Source: Tritrichomonas musculus
Taxonomy: Eukaryota; Parabasalia; Tritrichomonadida; Tritrichomonadidae
Length of the DNA: 64,000 nt
Direction of reading: 5' to 3'
NCBI GenBank assembly: GCA_039105265.1
Contig: JAPFFF010000038.1
Span: 806,001 to 870,000, forward strand
Below the pieces are notes generated by a model, which worked only from the letters and a program-made list of their open reading frames with translations, made no database searches and had not been told where the DNA came from. The position numbers and the translations under genes are program-made. Of the stretch, positions 8,704 through 19,318 are shown piece after piece (position 1 is the stretch's first letter; each line of letters opens with the position of its first letter).

Positions 8704-9032
8704 TGTGTATACCCGTTACTGACCTTATTTTCCCATTTCAGATTTGAATTGAATTTAAACCAATCAATGTCGATCAAAATTCAATATAATGATTTTGTCT
8801 TATTATAATATATTCTTTTTGGTGTCTTAATGATGATTTATCTATTATCTTTTCCATAAATCCTTTGCATAAGAAAAATGATCTGAAAGCTCGTTATAAT
8901 GATGTGACAGTTTACTTTCACCAGTGAGGTCGAAAAATTAGCCTTTTTTTGCTTAAATTTGATCGACCTTGATCGGTTTAAATTCAATTCAAATCTGACA
9001 TGGGAAAATAAGGTCAGTAACGGGTATACACA
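8704..9032. mobile_element. Short DNA transposon (MITE-like) with ~78-bp terminal inverted repeats
   Basis: Bases 8704-8782 (TGTGTATACCCGTTACTGAC, then CTTATTTTCCCAT) are the near-perfect reverse complement of 8954-9032. The 329-bp element is flanked on both sides by TAAAAA (8698-8703 and 9033-9038), a possible 6-bp target duplication, although AT-rich flanks make chance matches easy. There is no transposase, so it must move in trans if it moves at all. The near-identity of the arms suggests a fairly young insertion. Confidence 0.8.
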
Positions 9033-9039
9033 TAAAAAT

Positions 9040-9180
9040 AAAGGAAAAAAAAACGAAAATTCTAATGAAATTTCATTCAAAAACGAATATTCTAATGAAA
9101 TTCAAAAACTAATATTTTAATCTCATTCAAAAAACGAATATTTTAATAAAATTCAAAAGCGAGTATTTTAGTGAAGTTTC
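9040..9180. repeat. 25-bp tandem array (second locus), left part
   Basis: Degenerate copies of ATTCAAAAACGAATATTTTA plus ~5 bases. The unit has the same length and a similar sequence to the 1.4-2.7 kb array when that array is read on its own coding strand (ATTCAAAATCATATCTTTCA). Confidence 0.7.
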
Positions 9181-9184
9181 CTAT

Positions 9185-9330
9185 TAATATTATTATTCAT
9201 ATGACGGCACTTCATATTGCCATTGAAAAAGGAAACATCGAAATTGTTAAACTTCTTTTCACTCGACAAGAGATTGATGTCAACATTTTATACATTTTAT
9301 TCAAAACAATTAATAAAATTCTAAAATGAA
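9185..9330 (+). pseudogene. Isolated ankyrin repeat block 1
   Basis: The plus strand reads TALHIAIEKGNIEIVKLLF followed by RQEIDVNILYIL, one ankyrin repeat. It is preceded by a leader (AATGAAGTTT, then TTATTATT and TTCATA) that recurs before block 2. It is flanked by 25-bp repeats on both sides, with no start codon. Confidence 0.75.
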
Positions 9331-9585
9331 TATTTTAATTACATTCTAAAACGAATATTTTAATTACATTCTAAAACGAATATTTTAATAAAATTCAAAA
9401 CGAATATTTTAATCTCATTCACAAATGAATATTTTAATTACATTCAAAAAGGAATTTTTTAATAACATTCAAAAACGAATTTTTTAATAAAATTGAAAAA
9501 TAAATTTTTTAATCTCATTCAAAAATGAATATTTTAATTCCATACTAAAACAATATTTTAATATCATTCTAAAATGAATATTTTA
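9331..9585. repeat. 25-bp tandem array (second locus), middle part
   Basis: About ten copies of a unit close to ATTCTAAAACGAATATTTTA plus TTAC, with point differences (ATTCAAAAAGGAATTTTTTA and so on). It separates two single ankyrin-repeat blocks. Confidence 0.8.
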
Positions 9586-9752
9586 ATGAAGTTTTTTATT
9601 ATTATTGTTATTCATAAGACACCAATTCGTATTGCCATTGAAAAACAAAATATTGAAATTATTGATCATTTAATACACAACGATGGTATTCGAATAAGTG
9701 CAAGAGATAAAGTTTTATTTTTATTCAATGAAGTTTTTCAACAAATTTTATG
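9586..9752 (+). pseudogene. Isolated ankyrin repeat block 2
   Basis: After the shared leader the frame reads KTPIRIAIEKQNIEIIDHL followed by IHNDGIRISARDKVLF and stops at 9752. It is a single ankyrin repeat like block 1. Together with the arrays this gives the order array, ankyrin block, array, ankyrin block. Confidence 0.7.
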
Positions 9753-10027
9753 ATATAGCCAATCTTTTGGCATCGGAAAAATAGAGTTTCGAGAGATTGC
9801 TAAATAAATAAACAATTTCTTTTTTATTTTATCTTTATATATATATATATATTGGAAGTGTAATTTTTCCCCAGAAAATTGAATGGAAAAAACTGGGGAA
9901 AAATGGTAATTTTTTTGAATTGAAAATGATTTTTAATAAAATAACAGCATAAACTACATTGAGAGTTTCAATATTAAAATGAATAATAAGAAAAAGAATA
10001 ATACATAAAATGCATATGTTTATTACC

Positions 10028-10530
10028 TCAAAAAGTGAATGTTAAAAGTATTTTCTGTTTGACACTCGCTGGCAGCGACAGACTCTCAACACTTCTGAAA
10101 CTGAATGTATAATCTTCAATGCACTTGAGTTCTGAGTTGGTTGAAAATCTGACTGTTTTCAGCTTCTTATGGTGATCAAATGACCTTGTCTTTATGCGTG
10201 TGACTTGGGGTGGGATCACTGCTTCTTCGATGTCAGAACGTGCAAAGTTGAGAACGTCAAATTTGTCACTCGATTTCATGCTCTTCCCAAGAAGGAAGTC
10301 TTTATTGAACGAAATAAAATGGCTGTTCTTTGGTGATACTTCAATTTCTCTCAAATCAAAGAGGTTCTTGACACTCAATGGAATTTCGAGTCTCTTGATA
10401 TGTGCATTCACTAAAGCAACATCCTTCAAATGTTTCAACTTCGGAGTCTTTTGCAAATGTTAAGCAATCAATATTACAGTTTCTAACTTTGATTTTCATG
10501 TTCAAAAAAAAAAGGAACAAAAATGGTACC
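10028..10530 (-). pseudogene. BspA-like LRR_5 pseudogene
   Basis: The 3' part (10028 to about 10440) reads NAHIKRLEIPLSVKNLF, then VIPPQVTRIKTRSFDHHKKL and IEDYTFSFRSVESLSLPASV, which are LRR_5 units. Upstream of about 10440 the LRR pattern continues in another frame (IDCLTFAKDSEVETFEGCCF then SEC), so this host gene carries a frameshift in a C-F-S-E-C unit. The sequence ends soon after P-A-S-V. Confidence 0.75.
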
Positions 10531-10985
10531 TGTTGTTTTGGGAGATTCAATAACCGAACAAGCATTGTCTTTCTGATTAATTTTAACTCGAAATCCACCT
10601 TCAATTTCAATTTCCATCCTGAAAATTTTATCTCATATTTCTCAAAATTGTTTAAAAAAAAAGATATAAATAAATGATAAGAAATCATCCAAAACATGAT
10701 TTACAATTAAAGTTTCCTAATCTTTAATAATAAATACTCAGAAAATGATGAAATTTCAATAAAATAATAAACAGAGCTGTCATCCAAAACTTGAATGTAT
10801 ATAATAAGAGAGATTGTTTTCATTTAAATTTAAAAGGAGGGTGGCAATCTAGATTCAAGTCTTAGGTCTCATTTTTTGTGCTCCTATATGCTTCGGAAAA
10901 ATATGGAAAATTATTGAAAATTTTTGGAAATTTTCAGTTTTTGAGAAATAAAAATTTTCAATTTTAATTTTTATTCTATTCCAGG

Positions 10986-10992
10986 CTTCACT
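10986..10992 (+). promoter_or_regulatory. Possible initiator (Inr) at the Sel1-kinase start
   Basis: TTCACT directly precedes the ATG at 10993 and fits the trichomonad initiator TCA-Y-W, whose A is the transcription start. The 5' leader would be only about three bases; very short leaders are known in trichomonads. Confidence 0.4.
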
Positions 10993-13900
10993 ATGATCAA
11001 CAATTTCATGCGTTTTGTCGACTATTTAAATGAAAACAATTTCAAAATTGGAAACCAAAAACTGGATCGAATCGTTAAGAGCTTTACATTTGTCCACATT
11101 TCACAAGAAATAAATATAGGAACTGATGAAAAAATATTTTCTAATTTCAAAGAATCTAATGTGGCAATTGTCAATCAATTCAGTGAAAATACAAACACTT
11201 TGCTTTTTATTATTTGCTTTAAGCAAACAATAATCATTATTGAGCAAACAAAAATACATTTGCTTGATACATTAATCTCTTTTAATCCAAATTTAAATTT
11301 TTATTTTTTAAACAATTCAGATATAAACTTTGTTCAAAGCGATAAATTAAAAATCAAGCAACAAAATCAAACAATAAATAATCAAATTTATTCTTTTAAC
11401 AAGAATTTTCAATTCCGCCAAATATTGAGAGCTCCAATGAATCAAATTTGGAAAGTTATAAAACATTGTATAGCAGCTTATATGATAATTGAAAGTTACG
11501 AGAAATTGAGTAAAAACCGTTTAGACAAATTTACAAATTTTTATCAAAATGTAAATACTCAAACCACTAAAGAAACCTGGACAGAAGATGATTATATTGA
11601 ACTAGGAAATATTGGTTCTTCAACTCTGTCATTTATTTTTTTGGCTTATCACATAGAAAAAGAAGAATTATATGCAATTAAAAAGCCCAATGCATTAGAT
11701 GAAGATATTCCGAAATTATTTGAACGTGAACAAAAAAATTATAGCAATTTAAATTATCCTCTTTTACCAACATATTATGGAACAGTAAAAATATCAAGCA
11801 TTGATTATTTAATAATTGAATACATACAAGGAGTGACACTCGCAGATTTTTTAAATAATAAAAATAATGCAACTGATATAGTAACAATTGCATTCGAACT
11901 CATATTAACCATTCAGCACCTTCACGAAAACAATTTGGTTTATCGTGATTTTAAAACAGATAACGTCATCATAGATCAAGATAAAAATGCTGTTTTAATT
12001 GATTTTGATAGAATGTTAAAAGAATCCAAAATTTCAGGAGACGATAATCATACAAAAGATTTATCATCCTATAAATTACCTGAAAATGAATCAGGCCAAG
12101 TTCGCGTTGAATGTGATATTTACTCGTTTGGGAAAATGATTTTTGAAATATTGAATAAAGGATTACCAGCAAATGAAAGAAAACCGAAATTTGAAGAAAT
12201 ATTAAAAAAATGCGCCAGTGAAAAAAAAGAAGAACGTCCAACAATTGATGAATTATTTTTCGAGTTTTATACTAGTTATCATTCCTTAATTAAAAATTCT
12301 TTAATTGAAAGTAATCCTCAGATTCATTTCAAACTTGGTAATATTTATATGAATGGCGAAAATGTGGCAATTGATATTGACAGAGCAATTCAATATTTTT
12401 CTTTTGCAGCAAATAAAAAGCATGTGAAAGCGCAGCATAATCTTGCTTATATTTATCTTGATGATGAATACAACCATATTAATATTAATGAAGGAATTCA
12501 TTATTTACAGCTTGCTGCTGATAAAAACTTTGTTATTTCACAATATACTCTGGGAGCTATCATTATTGAAGGTAAATTAGTTCCACAAGATATTAACAAA
12601 GCCATTCATTATTTAACATTAGCAGCTGATCAAAATCATGCTCAATCACAATATCTGTTAGGGGCTCTTTATACAGAAGGCATATTGGTTCCACAAGATA
12701 TTAACAAAGCCATCCATTATTTCACATTAGCTGCAAAACAAAATCATTCAGAAGCCTTGTTTGGTCTTGGTTCTATTTATAAAAATGGAATCATTGTTCC
12801 AAGAGATATAAAGAAAGCAATTAAGTATTATTCACTTTCATCTGATTTGAATAACGCAAATGCACAAAATAATCTTGGAGTATTGTATGAAGAAGGTAAA
12901 TATGTGGCTAAAAATATTAACAAAGCTATTCATTTTTATTCACTTGCTGCTAAACAAAAACATGTTGGAGCATTAAACAATCTTGGAACTCTTTATTATA
13001 ATGATATGTTATCTTCAGAAGATGTTTATAAAGCAATTCACTATTTTAAAAATGCGGCTGGACTTGGTGATGCATTTTCACAATATAATCTAGGATTCAT
13101 TTATAGTTCAGGACAATATGTTTCAAAAGACATTGAAAAAGTCATTCATTATTATACTCTAGCAGCAAATCAAAACTATGTTGATGCTCAGTATGAACTA
13201 GGAAAGATATATTTGAATGGTGTTGATGTTCAGCAAGATATTAATAAAGCTATTAGTTATTTGGACTCTGCAGCAAAACAGAACCATTTAAAGGCACAAT
13301 TTTATCTTGGAACAATTTATGAAGGTGATCAATATTCATTAAAAGATATTAACAAATCAATATATTATTATTCTCTTGCTGCAGAACAAAAAAATGCAGT
13401 ATCACAGTATAAATTAGGATTAATATATTCTAATGTTAAATGCTCATCATTCGATATTGATAAAGCCATCAAGTATTTTTCGCTCTCCTCAGAACAAAAT
13501 AACGTTGATGCTCAATATAATCTTGCTTTAATTTTTTATCAAAATAAAAAGAAGTTTGATATCAATAAAGCAATTTATTATTTCACACTTGCAGCTAATC
13601 AAAATCATACAGATTCACAATTTCATCTTGGGATAATTTTTCAAGATAATAAGTATGTTCCAATTGATATAAAAAAAGCAATTAAATATTTATCACTTGC
13701 CTCAGAAAATAAACATGTTGTTGCACAAACTGTTCTTGGGAAACATTATTTCTTTGGTGATTACATTGAAAAGGATATTGAAAAAGCTATTTATTACTTT
13801 TCATTATCTGCTGATCAAAATGAAGTTACTGCCCAATACTTTCTTGGATATATATATTCTACAGAAAATAAATCTTCAATAGAATTTGGTAAAGCTATCC

Positions 13901-15780
13901 ATTACTACTCGCTTGCTGCAAATCAAAATCATAGGGAAGCGCAATATAATCTTGGTAATCTTTACAGAGATATATTCCAAGATATTGAAAAATATCTTTA
14001 TTATTTAACAAAAGCTGCAGAAGCTAATTATATTGATGCTCTATATAGTTTGGGCCATTTTTATTCAACTGGACAATATGTTCAAATTGATATTAAAAAG
14101 GCTATTTATTATTTATCGTCGGCAGCAAATCAGAATGATACCAAATCTCAGTATGAGCTTGCTCTTATTTATTATACAGGTAAATGCATAATGCCAGATA
14201 TTGATAAAGCCATTCATTATTTTGAGCTTGCTGCCAATCAAAATGATTCAGATTCCCAAAATTATCTTGGTAATATTTATATCTCTGGAGAATATGTATC
14301 GCGAGATATTGGAAAAGCAATCCATTATTACACACTTTCAGCAAATCAAAATAACGTTAATGCCCAATACAATCTTGGATTAGTTTATTTTACAAATGAA
14401 GTTATTAGTAGAAATATTGATAAATCTATACATTATTTTACACTTGCTGCCGATCAAAATGATTCAAAGGCACAAAATAATCTTGGTTATATTTATCTCA
14501 CAGATAAATTTGGTAAAAAGGATATAATGAAAGCACTTAAATATTTTAAACTTGCTGCTAATCATGGAGATGTTTGTTCTCTAATTAATTTGGGTATATT
14601 ATATTCTGAAGGAAACGAAATTACACGTGATGTGAATTTGGCGATCCGTTATTTATCAATAGCTTCAGAACTCAATGATTCCCAATCATCATATTTATTG
14701 GGTATTATTTATTCAACTGGCCAATATATTGAAAGAAATATTAATAAAGCTATTCATTATTTAACTCTTTCGGCAAATCAGAATGAAGCATTAGCACAAT
14801 CTTATCTTGGATTGATTTTCTATCTTGGTGAAATTGTCGAAAAAAATATAACAAAAGCTATTCATTACCTTTCACTTGCAGCTAATCAATATAATGGAAA
14901 TGCACAATACAATCTAGGATATATTTATTATGAAGGCACAGATGTTCCAAGAGATATGAAAAAAGCAATTTATTACTTCCAATTAGCTTCAAATCAAAAT
15001 GTTGCAAAGGCTCAATTTTTTCTTGGTTTATTTAATTTGAAAGGCATATGTATTCAAAAAAATATTAAAAAAGGGATAGAATTTTTGCAGTTGGCTTCGA
15101 AAAATGGCTCTAAAGAGGCCAATTTTGAACTTGGATTTTTGTTCCATGAAGGAAAGTATATAGATCAGAATATTTCTAGTTCAATTCATCACTATAAAGA
15201 AGCATCTTCATTCAATAATCAATATGCCAAGAATAACCTTGGAGTTCTTTACAGGCATGGATTTTATGGAGAAGTTCAAAAAAAGTTAGGATTATCAATA
15301 GATTACTTTAGAGAAGCAATCAAACAAACAAATGATAAAGTTTGTATGTATAATTTGGCTCATCTTTACCTCTATGAAAATCCAATTAAAGATAGCATCG
15401 AAAAAGCAATTGAATTGTTAATAAATTCAATTAATCTTCGGTTTTCGCCATCTAAAAACCTATTGTGTATAGCTTTACTTTTAAAATATGAATGTATAAT
15501 TGAAAATATTAAGAAATTTCTTGATGAAAAAGCAGATAAATCAGGAGAATTATCAAAAAAGATATGTAACATAATTCATAAAAATCATTTGGACCAGCCC
15601 TTAATATATACTAAAGTATATGAGGAGTATAAAACAAAAAATTATTTGTATGATTATTATTTAAAAGATATCTCATCTGATAGCATTATGAAAAAAGAGC
15701 CATTGTCAAATCAGGTCAAAAATAGCAATATAAAAAATATTTCATCACTCTTCTATGAAGGGTTTGGATTTGAGATATGA
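10993..15780 (+). CDS. Protein kinase with ~29 Sel1-like repeats (1595 aa)
   Basis: The N-terminal ~195 residues are a helical region I do not recognise. The kinase domain spans roughly residues 200-435: glycine loop GNIGSSTLS, beta-3 lysine in YAIKKP (~226), catalytic loop YRDFKTDN (~316, tyrosine replacing the histidine of HRD), DFD in place of DFG (~336), and C-lobe CDIYSFGKMIFEIL with ERPTIDELF. The key K, D, N and D are present, so activity is plausible. Residues ~440-1490 are about 29 repeats of ~36 residues of the Sel1/TPR-like type (AQYNLGxIYxxGxxVxxDIxKAIHYYxLAAxQN), which form a superhelical protein-binding scaffold. A ~100-residue helical tail follows. The repeats have diverged from each other at DNA level, so the array is old and under selection. 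No signal peptide or membrane segment. Confidence 0.9.
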   Translation: MINNFMRFVDYLNENNFKIGNQKLDRIVKSFTFVHISQEINIGTDEKIFSNFKESNVAIVNQFSENTNTLLFIICFKQTIIIIEQTKIHLLDTLISFNPNLNFYFLNNSDINFVQSDKLKIKQQNQTINNQIYSFNKNFQFRQILRAPMNQIWKVIKHCIAAYMIIESYEKLSKNRLDKFTNFYQNVNTQTTKETWTEDDYIELGNIGSSTLSFIFLAYHIEKEELYAIKKPNALDEDIPKLFEREQKNYSNLNYPLLPTYYGTVKISSIDYLIIEYIQGVTLADFLNNKNNATDIVTIAFELILTIQHLHENNLVYRDFKTDNVIIDQDKNAVLIDFDRMLKESKISGDDNHTKDLSSYKLPENESGQVRVECDIYSFGKMIFEILNKGLPANERKPKFEEILKKCASEKKEERPTIDELFFEFYTSYHSLIKNSLIESNPQIHFKLGNIYMNGENVAIDIDRAIQYFSFAANKKHVKAQHNLAYIYLDDEYNHININEGIHYLQLAADKNFVISQYTLGAIIIEGKLVPQDINKAIHYLTLAADQNHAQSQYLLGALYTEGILVPQDINKAIHYFTLAAKQNHSEALFGLGSIYKNGIIVPRDIKKAIKYYSLSSDLNNANAQNNLGVLYEEGKYVAKNINKAIHFYSLAAKQKHVGALNNLGTLYYNDMLSSEDVYKAIHYFKNAAGLGDAFSQYNLGFIYSSGQYVSKDIEKVIHYYTLAANQNYVDAQYELGKIYLNGVDVQQDINKAISYLDSAAKQNHLKAQFYLGTIYEGDQYSLKDINKSIYYYSLAAEQKNAVSQYKLGLIYSNVKCSSFDIDKAIKYFSLSSEQNNVDAQYNLALIFYQNKKKFDINKAIYYFTLAANQNHTDSQFHLGIIFQDNKYVPIDIKKAIKYLSLASENKHVVAQTVLGKHYFFGDYIEKDIEKAIYYFSLSADQNEVTAQYFLGYIYSTENKSSIEFGKAIHYYSLAANQNHREAQYNLGNLYRDIFQDIEKYLYYLTKAAEANYIDALYSLGHFYSTGQYVQIDIKKAIYYLSSAANQNDTKSQYELALIYYTGKCIMPDIDKAIHYFELAANQNDSDSQNYLGNIYISGEYVSRDIGKAIHYYTLSANQNNVNAQYNLGLVYFTNEVISRNIDKSIHYFTLAADQNDSKAQNNLGYIYLTDKFGKKDIMKALKYFKLAANHGDVCSLINLGILYSEGNEITRDVNLAIRYLSIASELNDSQSSYLLGIIYSTGQYIERNINKAIHYLTLSANQNEALAQSYLGLIFYLGEIVEKNITKAIHYLSLAANQYNGNAQYNLGYIYYEGTDVPRDMKKAIYYFQLASNQNVAKAQFFLGLFNLKGICIQKNIKKGIEFLQLASKNGSKEANFELGFLFHEGKYIDQNISSSIHHYKEASSFNNQYAKNNLGVLYRHGFYGEVQKKLGLSIDYFREAIKQTNDKVCMYNLAHLYLYENPIKDSIEKAIELLINSINLRFSPSKNLLCIALLLKYECIIENIKKFLDEKADKSGELSKKICNIIHKNHLDQPLIYTKVYEEYKTKNYLYDYYLKDISSDSIMKKEPLSNQVKNSNIKNISSLFYEGFGFEI

Positions 15781-16350
15781 TCATTTGTTTGTCAAAACGA
15801 CTCGTCAAAAAAATACGGTTTTATATATATAGATACATAATCAATAATGATCATAATTAAAAATGTAAAATTGTTCAAGACATAATGTATATATATTGAG
15901 ATATTGAAGACGAATTACTCTTAAAGTTATTTAATTTTTGAGATATATTAACATTTAATGTTGAGAAAACATGCCAACATATTCAATTTCCATTTCTTCT
16001 AGATAAAAAACTCCAAAACAAGTGCCATATTATTCTATTATATGATATTCCTCAAGTTAAAACTTTTGAAAAATATCCTAATTAATTTTTCTTCCTTTTT
16101 TAATGCAATATACACAAAGTGATATATTTGTTAAAAATCATTTTTTTTTGTTTATAGAATACATAAATTATCATAGATAAAAATGATAAAAAAAGAATGT
16201 TTAAATCAAAAAATTAAGTGGGGACTGGTAAAAAGAGGTAGGAAGTTTCTTTTACCCATATATTCATTAAAAAGACATTGTTATAAAAAAAAAGAAGAAT
16301 GTTTATTCAAACCTTCCAAAGAGAATTCTTTTTACTTTGATCATTTTAAA
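15781..16350. other. Spacer between convergent kinase genes
   Basis: AT-rich sequence between the stops of the Sel1 kinase (+) and the LRR_5-pseudokinase (-). It serves as 3' flank for both. No gene or repeat recognised. Confidence 0.6.
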
Positions 16351-18200
16351 TTATTTTTTGGTAATTTCATTAACATAACTCTTTATGTCTTGAACGTCAA
16401 CGTCATCAAGGTAGTAATCATCATCATAAGCAAGCTTTCTGAATATTTCCTTGAATGTTGGTCGATCATCTGGATTTTGAGACCAGCATTGGCAAATTAA
16501 ATTACGATATGGCTCATTAATGAAGTCATTCGTAATTCTAGGTCTCAAATTTTCATTCACAACTCTATTAAGGAATACAAAATTATTCAGCCTACGTGCT
16601 TCTATATAATCATCATTATATGTTAATATAAAATACATCAACATTGCAAATGAAAAAACACTTGATTTTTCATCACCAGAATATGAATCTTTAAAGAATT
16701 CAGGTGGAGTATAAGTTAAATCATAATAAGTTAAATGAATATTCAAATTATCAAATCCATTTGATCCGAAATATCTGGTTAAATCACAGCAATTTATGTA
16801 TGGATGAAAATTAGAATCAAGTAAAATTTTGGTTGGATTTATGATATTAGAATTCATACCACAATCACTTAAATATTTCATTCCACGTGCAATTCCAATT
16901 AGAATTATTTGTAATTGTGTGTTTTCTAATCCTTCTGGACACAACCCTCTTATGATGTCTTTAAGAAGATCATCAAGTGAATAAATAACTTTTGATGATT
17001 CAGAAATCATTCCTACTTTTTCAACTATTGCTTTTTTATACCAATATCCATAAAATTTGATGAATGTTGGATGATTTGCATTTATATGCAATCTTATATC
17101 ATTCTCAATATAAGTACTCATGAAGTCATGATTCAAATCCCCATTTTCAAAATTCACATACTTTTCAACATAAACTTTCCCTGTCATTTTATTGCTGACA
17201 ACGTATGATCGTCCGAAATGACTCATACCAACTTGCCGCTCCATTTGGTACATTTCTTCATTGATTGAATATTTGGCATATCTATCATTCGATGCTTTTT
17301 CTTCTTCTTCATTTTGGTATTCATTTGAAAATTTGTCAAAAATGAAATTTCCAACTTTTGTGACAGACGATGGAATTTCGATTGGATTCAATGATGAGCA
17401 ATTAAAGAAAGCGTGATCTTCAATTTCTTCAACTGATTGTGGAATTGATAGATTCTTAAGTGATGAACATCCAGAAAACGATGATTCTCCAATTAATTTA
17501 ACTGATGAAGGAAGCGAAATTTCAACTAATGAAGTGCATTCATTGAATGCATAATCTTTTATTAATTCAATTGAATTTGGAAGTTCAATTTTAATCATTG
17601 ATGAACAGCCAGCAAAAGTGTATGGTTCAATAACGGTTACATTTGAAGGGATGCTTATTTCAGTCAAATTAGTGCATCCGTTGAAAGCAAAACAACCAAT
17701 TTTTACAACTGAATCAGGAATTGAAATTTGCTTCAATGAGATGCAACCAGCAAAAGAGTAGTTGCCAATTGTTTTGACTGATGAAGGGATCGAAATATCT
17801 GCCAAAGAGATGCAGTTTCTAAATGTCCAATTCCCAATCACTTTGATCGATGATGGAATGTTTATATGTTGCAATGAACGACACTCAAAAAAGCAGAAAT
17901 CACCGATACCAGCAACAGTGGAAGGAATTGTAAGTGTCTTCAATGAGACGCATTCTTCAAAGGCAGAATTTTCAATAAATATCAAAGACGAAGGAATTGA
18001 TATTTTCTCAAGTGAGAAGCATCGATAAAATGCCAGTTTTTCAATCTTTTCCAATGAATCGGGAAGCTTTATTTCAGTCAGTTTTGAGCACATTGTGAAT
18101 TGGTTTGGTATAATTTTAATCTTTGGTTGTTCTAATAAATAATTAACAATTTTGTAATTTCCTTTTTGAGCAGCCAAATGTAGTAATGATGCATAAAAAT
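16351..18200 (-). CDS. LRR_5 (BspA-like) - pseudokinase protein, C-terminal part of a DUF3447 locus
   Basis: The frame opens without an ATG in ankyrin sequence (LLHLAAQKGNYKIVNYLL). It then has 11 regular 23-residue LRR_5 units (residues ~25-285; for example FEECVSLKTLTIPSTVAGIG) and a TKL-like kinase fold (~325-585). In the kinase part the beta-3 region reads VYVEKYV and the C-lobe reads CWSQNPDDRPTFKEIF. The HRD-x-x-x-x-N position reads NSNIINPTKIL and the DFG position reads CDL, so catalytic residues are missing and it is almost certainly a pseudokinase. The DUF3447 frame 18224-19318 lies immediately upstream in another frame with an AT-rich junction between. The intact architecture of the locus would be DUF3447-ankyrin-LRR_5-pseudokinase. 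Whether it is expressed as one protein is unclear. Confidence 0.8.
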
Positions 18201-18223
18201 AAAAACAATAAAAATGTCATTTT

Positions 18224-19318
18224 TTAAAAAATTTGAATTTGTAAATTGTTATTCAAAATTTGCTCACCTTTTGTATTTAAGAGAAGTTTGACAAGTGTAA
18301 TATAATTATATTTGCATAAGTAACTAAAATCAAATGATCCATTCAATTCATCTTGGATGAATTCAAAATTGAAATAACGATAAATATCCTCACAATTTGC
18401 TTTTTCATTTTCATTGAAATAAGTCGATTGGATATAGCTCGCTATTTCATTATGATGGCATTTGATTGCTTCAGCAAAGCATACGTTAAATTGACTTGGT
18501 TTAATTTTATTTTCTTCTAGAAGGTGAATTATTTCACCATTTTTGCCATGTATTGCATAAAGCCACAAATCTGGTTTCAATTTTGCTTTATTTATGTGCA
18601 AGTATTGGAAAATTTGAATTGCTCCAAAAAATGCAGCATATTCAATTAATGAAATGCTGTCTTTCTTGATTAAAAATGGATTAGTTTCGAAAAATGATGA
18701 TTGAATTGAACTCGAAAGAGGCAAATTTGTACGATTAACATAAGAAATGAATTCTTTAACAGAATCGTTTCGAATCAATTCGCAAATATAAGAATCATTT
18801 TCTCCAATTTGACGTTTTTTATCAAAATTAACAAAAATATTCTCGTCAATTTGCGAAAATTTCTTTTCTATAAAGTCTATCGCGTCTTGCTTGAGAAAAG
18901 GTTTAATTTCTGGATAAAAATAATGTATATTTTCGATCGATTGGCTGAAATAATGAAATATATTACTATCAATAGTCATGATTTTCTTTGAAAAAAGTAA
19001 TAAAAGAATTAACTTGTTCTTTTTAAATATATTAAAAATTTCTGTATTGGAAAAGATTTCAATGATACTAGGTTTGAGATAATCGATTATTTGTTCAATT
19101 TTGTTGAAGAAGTCTGGGTTTCGTTGATGATTCTTGGATATTTTATTTAATAAACGAAGAAATATTTCATATTCTTCATGATTCTTCAAAAAATCTTGAG
19201 TTTCAATAATATTGCATAATTCTACCAAATTTTCCTGGCCTTTACAATCATCTTCAAAATAGAAGATAATAATGCTCTGTAATTTTTTCTTCTCCTGAAC
19301 ATAGTATTTGGCTTCCAT
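18224..19318 (-). CDS. DUF3447 domain protein (N-terminal part of the LRR_5-pseudokinase locus)
   Basis: The first true ATG is at 19318 (MEAKYYVQEKKKLQSIIIFY). The frame carries the DUF3447 landmarks NPDFFNKIEQIIDYLK, RQIGENDSYICELIRND, SLIEYAAFFGAIQIFQYLHI and LCKYNYITLVKLLLNTK, in the same order as the copy at 7345-8607. The last ~14 residues (GEQILNNNLQIQIF) read AT-rich junction sequence and the frame then stops. The ankyrin-LRR_5-pseudokinase frame continues 30-40 bp further on. This is the same break point as in the other DUF3447 copies. Function of the domain is unknown. Confidence 0.75.
   Translation of the reverse strand: MEAKYYVQEKKKLQSIIIFYFEDDCKGQENLVELCNIIETQDFLKNHEEYEIFLRLLNKISKNHQRNPDFFNKIEQIIDYLKPSIIEIFSNTEIFNIFKKNKLILLLLFSKKIMTIDSNIFHYFSQSIENIHYFYPEIKPFLKQDAIDFIEKKFSQIDENIFVNFDKKRQIGENDSYICELIRNDSVKEFISYVNRTNLPLSSSIQSSFFETNPFLIKKDSISLIEYAAFFGAIQIFQYLHINKAKLKPDLWLYAIHGKNGEIIHLLEENKIKPSQFNVCFAEAIKCHHNEIASYIQSTYFNENEKANCEDIYRYFNFEFIQDELNGSFDFSYLCKYNYITLVKLLLNTKGEQILNNNLQIQIF

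Noticed and set aside
8838-9080. 80-codon minus-strand frame
   Set aside because: It runs across the inverted repeat of the short element at 8704-9032 and has no protein-like pattern.
18200-18260. Intron starting at GGTGAGC after the second DUF3447 domain
   Set aside because: No acceptor AG before the ankyrin frame resumes.
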